NCBI GenBank assembly: GCA_025435555.1
Contig: JAIWWG010000045.1
Location: 210,990-274,989, forward strand
Direction of reading: 5' to 3'
DNA length: 64,000 nucleotides
Origin: Chytriomyces cf. hyalinus JEL632
Lineage: Eukaryota; Chytridiomycota; Chytridiomycetes; Chytridiales; Chytriomycetaceae
Part shown: one piece after another, positions 34,775-47,139 of the stretch
Layout of the letters: each line of letters begins with the position of its first letter
Numbering within the stretch: the stretch's first letter is position 1
Translations under genes and position numbers: made by a program
Notes under the pieces: generated by a model
Seen by the model: the letters and a program-made list of their open reading frames with translations, nothing else
What the model was told of the DNA's origin: nothing
The model's database searches: none

Positions 34775-36861
34775 ATGTCATTCACGAGCGGTCGTTTCGC
34801 TCAACAGGCGCAAGACCTTCTAGCCAATGAAACTGAGCACATGCCTGTTAACACGCGCCTTGCGTATGATAGAAAAGGAGCTGAGTTTCTTGCGTATTGC
34901 AGGACATATTCGCACAGCAAGCCATTCTGATAACTGTCACAGAAGAGAAGCTGTTCGGATTTCTGTACTATCAGGCCCACAGACCACAACGCAAGCGCGG
35001 CAAAAAGAGCGGGGGTTCAGCTGTAGTTTTCGATCGTGAAGAGTTCAACAGTGTGATGCGCACATCTGAGTTTGGCCAACAATCGCACACAACTCAGTCT
35101 GCTGAACAATCCAATGAAAGCAACATCATCAAGAAAGTTGGCTACGAAAATCTGAATCGGTGTTACTGCTCTGTCCTCAAGATCTGGCAGAGCCAAGTTG
35201 ACATGAATACCAACAATCTCTCAAAGGAACAATTGCGTTCCCAACGTGTCAAGATGCTTTTGGGTTCAGTGCAGAAGCGCAAAAAATGGGAAGCCATGGC
35301 TAAGTTTGAGGAGAAGCTGGATGCTGAGTTCACACCATATTTGTTGGTGAATGAAATCCCAAGGATCGAAGAGGAGCTGTTCAGGAGAAATTCTGAGTCT
35401 GATAAACGTTGCTTGGGTGCACTAAGGGATCGATTTTGCTTCCTGATGTCAAATGGAGGCATACTGCAAGGCAAAAGTCTTTTTAAGTGCGAGCTCTCGG
35501 ATCTGTGTGACCTTGTCAAAAAGGATGAAGGAGTGCATGACTGTCATATTCTTGTGATGCGTATTGCAATTGGCAAGACCAATGGTCTGAAGACTCTATA
35601 TGGGCAAGTTTTGCGGCACAAAAATGTCAATCTCTGCCCTATGGTGCGTTGGCGTTGTACCTGTTCTCAAGATTCCATCTAAGTGGTGACTTGACTTCTC
35701 AGAAAATCAACTGTGGTTTGGCATCAAGCTGCTGGTTGACAATCAGGGATCTGATCGAACAATATCAGTTTCTGATCAAATGTATGCAAAATGCATGCGA
35801 AAGGTATGCGCAACTCTGGGTGTCCATTCAAAACACTTTGTTCACTTTGGAAGAAGTGTAGGTGCTGTCCAAGCAGAGATGGAGGAGATGGATGGCCAGA
35901 TGCTGAAGACCCTTGGAAACTGGAATCCAGACACACAAGAAGACCGATACTCATCAAAACTCCCCCTTGAGGCAATGCGCATAATGGCGGGTCATGACCG
36001 AAAAAAGGGGCTTTTATTTATCGCAAGATCTGCCCTCATGCCACCTGATTCTCTGTTGCAGTTTATCTTTCCATTTATCTAAGATGCAATTGCAGCCTTG
36101 CCAGAGACGGCCCCCACTGCAACAGCCTTCCTGAATCTGCTGAAGCGATTGAGGATTGTTCTCCTACAGGATGTGGCAGCACTGATGGCGCAGGGACGCA
36201 CGCATTTTCTGTTCAATCACTCAATATTTCAATGCACGGAGTTTCAGGACTTTGCTGCGGCAGCCAAAAATTATGCTGAACATGCTGAAGAGTCGGTGAA
36301 TGCCAAGCTGGATGAATTACTTCCTGGACTGCAAACCCAAATCAGCAATTCCCATGCAGATCTAAAAGGCATTATACAGGCCCTTAAGGACTCAACTTCA
36401 ACTGGGCAACGTTGCAACTACAAGTCAACTGCAGTCCTTTGCCAATCACTTCCGAACTTTCGAATTTCAGACACCGTCAGCCCTGGAAACAGCAGCGTCC
36501 ACTTCAGATGCTGCAATCACTGCTCCAGCCGCACCTCCTGTCACCTACAGCATTTCCAGCAATCCCAACAGCATGCATACTATCTGGAATCAATGGAATG
36601 GGCTTGGTGCATATGAAGGTGGGACTCATCACCCGGCGGGTTGGGTTCAAGCAGCTCGAAAAAGGGACAAAAAAGGCTTGGCGAGCAAGCTTCTCATCTG
36701 CGGAGAACAAGCAATTTGGTCGCATGAACTATTTAGTGAAATTTATTGATGGGAAGATAGCAGAGGGGATGCCGGAGTTCGAAGCGATTGAAATTGTCGA
36801 AGCTGTCTGGAGAGACAAGAAGAGTTTATTTGCTGTTCACAACCATTTCAAAGGACAATAA
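34775..36861 (+). mobile_element. Decayed Crypton (tyrosine-recombinase DNA transposon)
   Basis: The broken gene reads like a fungal Crypton recombinase with a GCR1-type C-terminus. An ATG at 34775 starts the N-terminal DNA-binding part (NTRLAYDRKGAEFLAYC, then VTEEKLFGFL). After a frameshift near 35640 the core begins GALALYLFSRFHLSGD. The recombinase active-site region follows: HFGRSVGAV (HxxR) and NPDTQEDRYSSKLPLEAM with the likely nucleophile tyrosine, then MAGHD and ALMPPDSLLQFIFPF. A TAA at 36080-36082 interrupts it, and a helical region leads to a GCR1_C-like end (NYLVKFIDGKIAEGMPEFEA). At least three frameshifts (near 34895, 35640 and 35700) plus the stop make it non-autonomous now. 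Termini were not resolved. Confidence 0.75.
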
Positions 36862-37150
36862 AGTGTGATTTTAGTTTATTTACACTCTGTGTTGTGTGCT
36901 GGATGTGCCGGAGGGACCAACAGCAATTGAAAAAAATCACAAGAGTTTATTCGCTGTTCACAAACATTTACTCAACAATTAGGCATGATATTAGTTTCAT
37001 TGTGTACTGCTTTGCATCTTGGGGGCCTCAGAGTTGTGCATCGGACGTTTCGTTGGCTGTTCTGCGTGCTGCTCAGAGTTGGTAAAATAACTTGGTTATT
37101 TATTACTGAAATGGTAAAATAACTCGAGTTATTTATAGCATTTCAGGGAC
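36821..37150. repeat. Short tandem duplications after the Crypton
   Basis: A 35-45 bp segment with AAGAGTTTATT.GCTGTTCACAA and later GATATTAGTTT-like sequence occurs at about 36823-36880 and again at about 36942-36995. A second pair, GGTAAAATAACT(T/C)G.GTTATTTAT, occurs at 37081-37107 and 37112-37138. These may reflect Crypton end structure or replication slippage. Confidence 0.65.
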
Positions 37151-37930
37151 GCGGCCATGGACGCAGCTGACTCTGAGATAAATTTGGTAAAAATAATTTT
37201 AATTTTATCGAAATCTCAACTTCCTCAAAGCACCAAACAACCTGACCCTATATGGGGTTATGGCAGCCATGCTGGCAAACGGAGCTCCAAATCTTGTCAC
37301 CGAGGGTGTATTTGTCTTGCTCGCCTGATGAATGGACCAAGAACATACTGGCCATTGCTTGGCATGCAGGCATGTCAAACTTTGTCAAGGTAATACAATC
37401 CATTATGTGTCCTCATGCTCGTGCTGAATGCAATGTACATGCAGAAGGCAAACAAGAAGAAAGTGATTTCAAGTGTGTTCAGCCAAATCAAAATGCGCTT
37501 CAACATTTTGCATCAAAATCAAGCTGTTTTCAATGGCCATGGCAGTGGAGTGATTGGGAATCCATTTTCTGGTGATCTTCAACTGCTCAACTACTCTTTT
37601 TCTGAAACTCTGTTCTTTTTACTGGAACAAAGTGCAGATCAGACAATGTCTTGCAAAACACTTCAAAGTGTGGACGACTTCCACCAACAGGTATGTTGGC
37701 TCCTGAACTTTGTAGACCACTTATTGTATCATCTCATTGCATTCAGATAGAGATACTGCTGAAGGAATGGTTGGCAATGAGCCATGCATGCAAGCCCAGC
37801 CTAATGTAGATGATTTATCAGCAGACGAGAATGAGGAGAATGAGACAAAGAAACCCTCCATTTGTTTGGTTGAGTTCAAGGTTGGTGTCAATGCAATGCA
37901 TTGTTATTTATTATTGAAACACATTTTATT
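37151..37930. other. Unassigned accessory sequence between Crypton and copia
   Basis: Overlapping short forward frames occur here, including 37415-37750 (containing FNGHGSGVIGNPFSGDLQLL). The coding-like look with GT..AG-like breaks could mean a decayed multi-exon gene or the 5' part of the copia element. I do not recognise a family. Confidence 0.3.
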
Positions 37931-40900
37931 CTATGGGAGTTGTTGTTGTTGATCACCACAAGGAGAACAGCTCTCATTCTACAGAGGATTGTCGGTTCTT
38001 GCAAAATCGGGGAAAGGCTCAGGCACCCAAAGCCAGTCTCAGGAAGAAGACTAGTACCCCTGGTACAAAGCCATCAACCATCCTTGAGAAGGCCAAGACA
38101 CCAATTTCATCTAGTAGAAAGGCTTACCAGTCTTTGGAAGCCAAAGTGGAAGAGCTGACCACTCGTTTAGCCAAGTCTGAATCATCTACACCCATACAGA
38201 TCCTGTCTTCCAAGACCAATGGTGAGAAGATCTTCTACCACATGGATATTGTACCCACAAGTGCTTATTCCAATCCACACAAAATCTATCTAGACTCTGG
38301 TGGCAATTGTCACATTGCGCCTGTCGAGCTGGACATCAGTAATGTTCAACATGTAGCTTCCACAACCATCGTCACTGACGCTACTAACGACCAAACACAC
38401 ATACAGGTGGAAGGCGACTTCAACCACCATGTGGGCGGTAAGAATGTCAAGTTTCGGAAAGTCTTACAGTCCGACTAAGTAACTGAGACTCTAATCTCTA
38501 CTTCTGAATGGCTCAAAGGTACATCTGACCAGATCATCATGACTGCTGAAGGTGCCTACTACCAGGAAGATGGATGTGATGCACTTCATGAAGTGGCCAG
38601 GGTTGTAATGGCATGTACCACATGACACCTCTGGTCCAGCTCTCAGTCCAAAAGGCAGCTTCAGCCAACTGGATTGCTGCCTGCAGTAACAAGGCCACAC
38701 CAGACTGCCCCATCCTGTCGGCTACCAGATGCTACAGCAAATTCAAGATGATCATGCACCCTGATGACTTGGCGCAAGCCATGTCAATGGAAGCAGATGC
38801 TCTCGATGTCTCGTCGGCCAACATCTCTGTTGGTGAAGATGCTGACGCTGAATCCAGCATGGAAGTAGAGGTAATCCACATATTCTCCATCATAACACCA
38901 GATCTGCTACCAACTCAACCCAATTACACTCTCAGGATGACATCTAATGTGGAGTCAGAGGTTCTTTTGGACATACACAGGGTTTTTGGACATTTTCATT
39001 TCAAAATGATTTTCCAAACCTTAAAGAGTTTTGGTGGGAAAAAGAATAAACTGATGTTTGATGCCTTAAAACTCTTATCATCTATCAAAGTCTTTCCTAA
39101 GATCACGGAGATTTGTGAAGATTGCGCACGGGGGAAAATCTCTCAAAGCCCAGTCTATGCAACTTCATCCCCCGCTACGCAAAATCTTGGAAGGATACAT
39201 ACTGACTGTGTGCCTCTGGTCCAGGTTCACAATCATGGTCACACACAGACTCAAAAGTGAATCTGAGAACATCCTCAAGTCTACCATCGACACTTGGGAG
39301 CAAGCACATGCACCACTGAAAGTTGGTGCAGTGAGGCATGATGGTGGAGAACTGAGAGACTCGTTCAAACAGTTCTGCAACACACGCACACCTCAAATAG
39401 CTGATGAAACATCACCACCTTACAACAAGGAGTACAACGGGATGGTAGAGAGACATTACGGTGTACACAAAGGCAATGCTATCACGCTGCTGGCCCAGTC
39501 AAATCTACCACTACGTTTCACAAGCTACACCCTCCAGTACTCAATGCATGTCAAAAACTGCATGAATCACCCAGAGGAAATACACACATCCCCTTACGAG
39601 CTTTGGTATGGAAGAGAACCTGATCTGACAAGGATTCAACCCTTTGGCTGCAAAGTCACAGTTTGAACTCACCCTGACCAAAGAAAATCTTTCTACTCAG
39701 ATAGAGGCTCCACAGGGATCTTTCTCGGTTACAACGGTAATTTCCTCTACTGGGTGTATCAAGACAACCGCGTGAAGTCATGCACCAATTTGGCATTCCA
39801 CTCTACCTCATTCCCTGGTATGACCATCACAAGAGGAAACTCAGACATGTTATCTGAGTCTGAACCAGACATCGAGCATGCTCCGAGATATGAGCTAAGG
39901 CCAAGGGTACCTACTACAGCCCCAGCCCCAGTCACACTCGATATACCTGAGATCAGCCCGGCAGAAGATTACCTGGATATCCCTGATGAGGACATGCTAG
40001 TCAATACACCTTCTAAAGGTATCACAGAAGAGCCATCCGAACTCCTATCTGACGATGAATCAGACTTCTCTGAAGTTCACCCTGAAGACTATCTAATACC
40101 CGACAATGTGGAGTGGGAGTTCTCTGAGTATCTATCAGATGAAGAAACACAAACTCCAGTCTATTTATCAGTGGAGACAAGGAAGGAGTTGGAGAAATGG
40201 GAAATAAAGAACATCATCATTTCCAAAGTGGTAGCCAAGCATAAACCCACAAAGAAAAGAGTCCAGACTCAAATTACGGGACCCATTGAAGAACTTCTTG
40301 ATGAGTATCCAAACCCAATAGATACCCCACCAAAAGGATCTATATCCACAAGGTTGACCTGGACACAAAAACGGTGTTGTGGTTCAAAGCCAGACTAGTG
40401 GTAATGGGTCACCTACAACAAGAAGGAGTTGACTACACAGATACACATTCTCCGGTCATTAAAACTCAGTGTCTCTGAATAATGATTGTGGTGGCCATAT
40501 TCTTGAACTACCTCATAGAACAGACTGACATAGATACTGCATACCTAAACTCAGATCTGGACACGGTCAATTACATGTCCATACCAGAAGGATATTCCAT
40601 GAATGATCAAGATGGTAATCCATATATACTACACCTGATGAAGAGCCTCTATGGCCTTCACCAATCAGGTAGACAATGGAACAAACACATTACCGCATCC
40701 CTGATAGAACAAGGATTCAGCAGGGCTAAAACAGATCCATGCCTCTTTTACAAGAGAGGTCAAAAAGGTTTCATTCTACTCTATGTTGATGACCTGATTA
40801 TTATGGCTCTAACTCAAGGGGAGGTAGAAACCATAAAATCCAACCTACAGAAGAATTTCTCAATCAAAGAACTTGGCAAAGCCAAACACATACTTGGTAT

Positions 40901-41955
40901 GACAATTGAGGGAGTCCCCGGCGGGATCTACCTCGGGCAGTATAACTATGCAGAAGAGATTCTGAGTAGCATGAACATGTCTGACTGTGACTCCAAACTT
41001 ACACCCATGGTGGAAGGTTGGAAGCATGACCCCAACAGCCCAAAAGTAAGCCCAGAGAGGAACAAGACATACCACTCATGCACAATGAAGGTAGCTTACT
41101 TGGCAAACTGTACACAACCAGATATCTCATTCACTGTCAACACTCTTGCGCAATACCAAAATGACTGCAGAGAACATGACTGGAATGCACTGATAAGAGT
41201 ACTCAGATACATCAAAGGTACATGGGATCATGGTCTGTTCTATACAAAAGAAAACGGCACAAGTGTTGCCACATTACACACAAACAACACCTCATACTTG
41301 GATGATCCAAAATGGGGTTCAGCTATACCACAAGCCTACGCTGATGCAAGCTACGCAGAAGATACAGGCAGGAAGTCTAGATCTGGACATGTGTTCATGA
41401 TGGCTAATGCTGCAGTTACATGGTTTAGCAAGAAACAGCCAGTAGTTGCTCTCTCTTCCACAGAGGCAGAATACTGTGCCCTAAGTGAAGCTGTCAAAGA
41501 AGCACTATGGGTACGGCAACTGCTAGATGAAGTTGGTGTCAACCTCAATGACCCCACAACCATTCACCAAGACAACATGTCGACCATAGCTATAGCTCTA
41601 AACCCAATACAGCACCAGCGTGTAAAACACATGGATGTAAAGGTACATTTTCTACGAGACCACTTAGACAAGCAGGACGTGAAGATGGTCTACTGTCCTA
41701 CCGAAGACATGGTAGCTGACATAATGACAAAAAGTCTACCTCCAAGACTACACCGCAAATTCATGCAGTTGCTTGGTCTTAGATCATTGGCAGCCCTCAA
41801 GGGTTTGACCAACCACCCATACACAAATGAATGGAAGTTTTGATAAACTCCAGGCGACACAATATGCATCCTCATGTAATTATCGTTTCTCACTTAACAC
41901 AACCAGAATTTAATATGTATTTGCCACATCATTAAGTTATTGCCTGCGGTATACC
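37931..41955 (+). mobile_element. Ty1/copia retrotransposon, full order but broken frames
   Basis: Domains appear in copia order. A gag zinc-knuckle-like end (HHKENSSHSTEDCR) is near 37950. The protease has YLDSGGNCHI near 38290. The integrase zinc region is near 38980-39130 (H...H, then CEDCARGK), with the catalytic region to 39660 (NKEYNGMVERHYG, SPYELWYGREP). Reverse transcriptase starts near 40370 with GVDYTDTHSPVIKT and has LLYVDDLIIM; RNase H has ALSSTEAEYCAL, IHQDNMSTI and HMDVKVHFLRDHL. The last frame, 40482-41843, is long and intact (453 codons). Upstream there are in-frame stops at 38478, 39260, 39666, 40398 and 40480. No matching pair of LTRs is visible around it; the 3' flank stops at 41955 in the sequence CCCTGCGG, where similarity to the inverted copy at 48.8 kb ends. 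Confidence 0.85.
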
Positions 41956-41965
41956 CTGCGGGTCT

Positions 41966-42055
41966 ACTGCTGTTCATGTACATAAAGTTCACTATCTTTA
42001 TTGTATAGAGTACATAATGAGAACCAGTGGTCCACCTTGACCATGGTCCGCAACA
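41966..42055 (-). repeat. LTR-like repeat, copy 1
   Basis: About 90 bp starting TGTTGCGGACCATGGTC on the minus strand and ending near AACAGCAGTAGAC. It is nearly identical to 48293-48388. In the second copy it sits directly after a purine tract, which suggests an LTR or LTR fragment. Here it is oriented opposite to the neighbouring copia element and supplies the last codons of the nuclease-like gene. Confidence 0.65.
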
Positions 42056-42954
42056 GTGTCCAACATTTGCACCGCCGATTCCAATTCAGCATGGCTGATG
42101 CCGGTCCCGTACACAAAGATGGCAAACGAGGCACCAACAGATCGTATCTCCATGTTCTTTCTCCCGAAAACAAGGGTGGAAAAAGGAGCAAACATGATCC
42201 CGTCAGCCTGGCCTGCAGTCAACAGTACGTCCTGCTCAAACTTTTCGATTTCCGCTCTGGGCACAATGTTGTCGTAGTCTTTGCACTCTACAACAATGCG
42301 CCTCTTGTTCTCGCGTTCGAGCTCCAAGTCGCACCGTCCCTGCTGCAGATTGCTTGGGACGGCCGTCACCATTGCAGTTGGGAACGCGTTTTGTAGAAGT
42401 GCTTGTGTCTTGCGTTCAGTCACCTTTCCTTTTATACTCGAATTGTTGTTCATGCGTGCCAGGTATTCGCGCAAGCTGGAGCCCTGTTTGCCCGTAACTG
42501 TATTCAGTTGCTCCAGCCTGTCATGAACTCGGCCCAGTTCCAATTTTATGTCCTGGCAAACACGATCCACATTTGCCGCATGTGTCACGGCTGGATGCTT
42601 TTCCTGTCGGAGCTGGTCGGCGAACCCGCGAAGATGCTGATCCAGTAGATCCGCCAGTGATGAAGACACCGCTTTCGTAAGGCGCTCAGGATCCGTCATT
42701 TCCACCAGAAGTTCATGAAGGGTGTCCTGAATGACTGCCTGGATACCGGACTCGAGTGCTTGCTCAGTCATGCTGGACTCGGAGACATTGACAAGTCGTG
42801 TGTGCGTGTCAATAAAGGCCAACAGCACAGCGCCAGGTGCAAAGTCGGGATTTGCTTGACAGAAGTCTTCAATCTTGCGCGCGTCCATCAGTTGGACTCT
42901 GAGCCATTCAATCAGCGAGGTAGTCATGTTGTCACATGGACTTGCTGAATCCAT
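41998..42954 (-). CDS. PD-(D/E)XK nuclease-like protein
   Basis: A single open frame of 318 residues starting MDSASPCDNM. The N-terminal two thirds are mostly helical with a likely coiled coil (VCQDIKLELGRVHDRLEQLN). From about residue 180 a restriction-endonuclease-like core is visible: SSIKGKVTERKTQALLQNAF (conserved glutamate), then GRCDLELERENKRRIVVECK, which gives the D...(E)xK catalytic signature, then KDYDNIVPRAEIEKFEQDVL. This G.vtE / D / ExK arrangement resembles nucleases found in large DNA viruses and some mobile elements. The last 19 or so residues (from ADHGQGG) are encoded by the LTR-like repeat, so the original C-terminus was replaced. It is intronless, unlike host genes here, and sits beside a methyltransferase-like gene. 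Its substrate is unknown. Confidence 0.65.
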   Translation of the reverse strand: MDSASPCDNMTTSLIEWLRVQLMDARKIEDFCQANPDFAPGAVLLAFIDTHTRLVNVSESSMTEQALESGIQAVIQDTLHELLVEMTDPERLTKAVSSSLADLLDQHLRGFADQLRQEKHPAVTHAANVDRVCQDIKLELGRVHDRLEQLNTVTGKQGSSLREYLARMNNNSSIKGKVTERKTQALLQNAFPTAMVTAVPSNLQQGRCDLELERENKRRIVVECKDYDNIVPRAEIEKFEQDVLLTAGQADGIMFAPFSTLVFGRKNMEIRSVGASFAIFVYGTGISHAELESAVQMLDTVADHGQGGPLVLIMYSIQ

Positions 42955-43109
42955 GTGCTCACATCATCTTTTGCTGCTTTCTTTTCGTAAAAAGCTCTCC
43001 CAATCTCCATCTTTGACGCCTTTTGCAAAATGTACTAAAATTTATTCTGAGGTCGTGCACGTCGTTGTTTGCAAGGGTGTGGCACTTTCTTTGCAGGACT
43101 TGGTACTTT

Positions 43110-44538
43110 TTATTCGCTTTGCGTCCGCTGAAAACACAGCATCACATGAAGAGCACAAACTTCCTTGCCAAAACTTGGGCATGTTCCAACCACATCACTG
43201 TAATGTTGATATGTTGGAACCCTCTTGATGACATGGCAGTCTATGTAGCGCAGAGCATATACCCCGGCTGAACTGTGGAAGACCGTTTCAATTCCGTACG
43301 ATTCGAAGTACTTCCAGTGTTCAGTAATTCCAAGGAACACAAAAGACCCCCCCTTTTGCAATCAGCTGGCTTGGCTCAAAAAATTGCAAATAAGGTCTGG
43401 TCCCTTTTTTCCTTCCAAGGACGGTTAAAGAGAATATCAAAATTGAAGTGAGAGAATTCACTCCGCAGCCAATCGTAAGAACACAGCTTTTCAGCATCCA
43501 CGTTGGGATGATAATTCTGCTGCTCATCCAGCCAGTCTTGAAAGCACGGCTCAGGGTTGGAATCCTTATTAGTCAAAATGACTTTGGTGGCATCTTCATA
43601 TCGACGTTGTTGCATCAGGCTTTTTTGTTGCATCAGGCTTTTTTCAAGCGTCCCATTCCCACATCCAACAGATAGAAACGGAGTAGCTGTCAAGCGATCA
43701 TAGGCACACTGAGAGAATTGGACTTTTGAAATTACTGTTCGCTCTTCACGGCAGACTTTCAAGAAAGAAAGTAGAACCGTCACTCTTCGCGATGTCCCAA
43801 TCTCAAAGTAGAGATCAGGGAAGAAAGAATCGTCATAAACTTCATAGCGCTTTTTGAGATAAGCATGTGGAATTCCGTGATAAACTTCAAGTTGACGGTT
43901 CAGAATTTCATGCATCAGTTGCATGCCATGATCCGTATCTGCTGCAGGTGATCTTTTCGTAGGAAGGCCTTGTCGCTTCTCCTCTTTGAGATAGTCAGAA
44001 CAAGTGTCCAGAACCAATTTCCTTGCATCACGCCTCACGCCGCATATATATGTTTGCAATTCTGCAGTGAACTGTTCATTGGAGGCGGCTTGCTGATTGA
44101 AACATTTCTGCCACAGGTATGCCAACCGTTCTTCCTCTTAGATGCCGACTTGATCATCGAGTCCACATCCCCGGCGTATGGTACCTGTAGAGCCTTCAGG
44201 ATATTCAACAACTGCCCTCTGTCGGGGGTTGCGGCAATTTTCTCGAACAACTCGTCCAATTCTGATGACATCTTCAAGTTTTCTGCTTTCGCTTCAGGAT
44301 CGAATTCCTCTGCGAATTGCCCATTGCGAACTTGTTCCGTGATAAGAGTCCCTATTTCGTCAAGGCGTTCAATTTCATTCGTCAATGAGTCAGCCTCGTC
44401 CTCAGATAAGATGGTCTCGAGATCGGTTGGGGCTGTTTTGTTGATCGCTGGTTATAATACAGTGTGAATGAGCAAAACATGTGCAACCATACCAAGGTTT
44501 TGTTGGGCCTGTTGTTCGGCGCGCGTGTGCACGGTCAT
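43110..44538 (-). pseudogene. Frameshifted SAM-dependent methyltransferase-like gene
   Basis: Exon 1 (44538-44493, MTVHTRAEQQAQQNL) joins exon 2 at 44447 to give AINKTAPTDLETILSEDE. Then the frame changes: near 44125 (between KRKNG and LAYLWQKC), at a T-run near 43380 and at a C7 tract near 43350. Over these, a class I methyltransferase can be followed: ATPFLSVGCGNGTLEKSL is the SAM-binding motif I, then YDWLRSEFSHFNFDILFNRPW, where NRPW sits at a motif IV-like position, then FVFLGITEHWKYFESYGIETVF. Two of three shifts lie in homopolymers and could be sequencing errors, so an intact gene is possible. Target (DNA, RNA or protein) is unknown. It is on the same strand as the nuclease-like gene, 155 bp upstream of it. 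Confidence 0.55.
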
Positions 44539-44981
44539 ATGTCCACAAACCAACCCAACCAGAACGGTTTTCTTTCTTAAATAGAGCGGATACAATTGAG
44601 GTGCCTCCCGGAAGTTAATCATAATGCTGATCCTCTCAGGACCTGCTGAAAAATGGCAAACGGAGTTGTTTGACCTGATTCCTGCTCAATGCATGTACAA
44701 GGCCATATTGGAATCTGATCTTCCGTATAGGCGGACGGTCAAGAGTTTACGAGACGCTGTCCATCGAGTCTTGAGCAAACCACCCTCGTCACTCACTCCA
44801 ACAACAGGGAGTGATTTCCTTCAAGCCACAAATGACACGTTTGTCAATTTTCAAACCAACCAATCAGAAATCCGCAACCATGAAGTGTCCTTTTTTGGGA
44901 CATTCAAAAGAGTATTTCCATCTAAATCAACGCACAGAACATCCCATCGCAAAGTTTCTTACTCCGCTTCTGTGGGCAGCG

Positions 44982-46606
<1,625 letters not shown>

Positions 46607-46847
46607 CTTGTTGATTGCATTTGTTCGGTTGCTCAGTTGGATGTGCAATATCAGGATTCGAAACACAGGGAGGGGTGACTCTCCACACCGAGGCTCTCAG
46701 CAGCAGCAAATATTCTCAAACAGTGGCGCCAAACCACATCGCAATAATGCGCAAAATGCGAAGTCATGCGCTTAATTCTGTCAACCCTGATCGCATCCGC
46801 AAGCTACAAATATCCACCCTTACAACTAACTGATAAATTAAATTCAG

Positions 46848-47139
46848 AGACGATATGTTGTTCTGCAAAGTCATGGACGTTTGTGGAAGAGACTACCCAA
46901 CTCCCTTAAACCGATTTGAGGTGGTGTACAGTCTCATTCCCCCCCGCAACAACAAGTACATCATCAGGGTCAAAACATATGCCAACAGCGTAACTCCTGT
47001 TCCATCAGTCGCTCCGCCTTACGACCTATCATATTCGTTAGAGGATTCGCTTGGTATATATTTCGAGGGGCACCCAGACTTGCGCCGTATATTGATGGAC
47101 TATGGGTTGGAGGTACCACAACCTTCCATTGACAGTTGA
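46848..47139 (+). pseudogene. Fragment of complex I 30-kDa subunit (NDUFS3/nad9-like)
   Basis: After an intron-like acceptor (CTAAC...AATTCAG) the frame reads RDDMLFCKVMDVCGRDYPT, then NRFEVVYSLIPPRNNKYIIR and VKTYANSVTPVPSV, then GIYFEGHPDLRRILMDYGLE. This matches the conserved centre of the NADH:ubiquinone oxidoreductase 30-kDa subunit. The usual WYEREVWDMFGI block is degraded to a diverged SYSLEDSLGI, and the frame ends shortly after DYGLE, missing GHPLRKDFP. With no start region it is a non-functional gene piece. Retention of the splice acceptor suggests it came from a nuclear gene rather than directly from mitochondrial DNA. Confidence 0.75.

Noticed and set aside
35990-36030. Loss of the Crypton catalytic tyrosine
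   Set aside because: A first alignment put phenylalanine (LLFIAR) at the active site; the better candidate is the tyrosine of DRYSSKLP at about 35947-35970, so no loss is claimed.
36821-37150. CRISPR-like array
   Set aside because: Only two imperfect copies per unit and no regular spacers.
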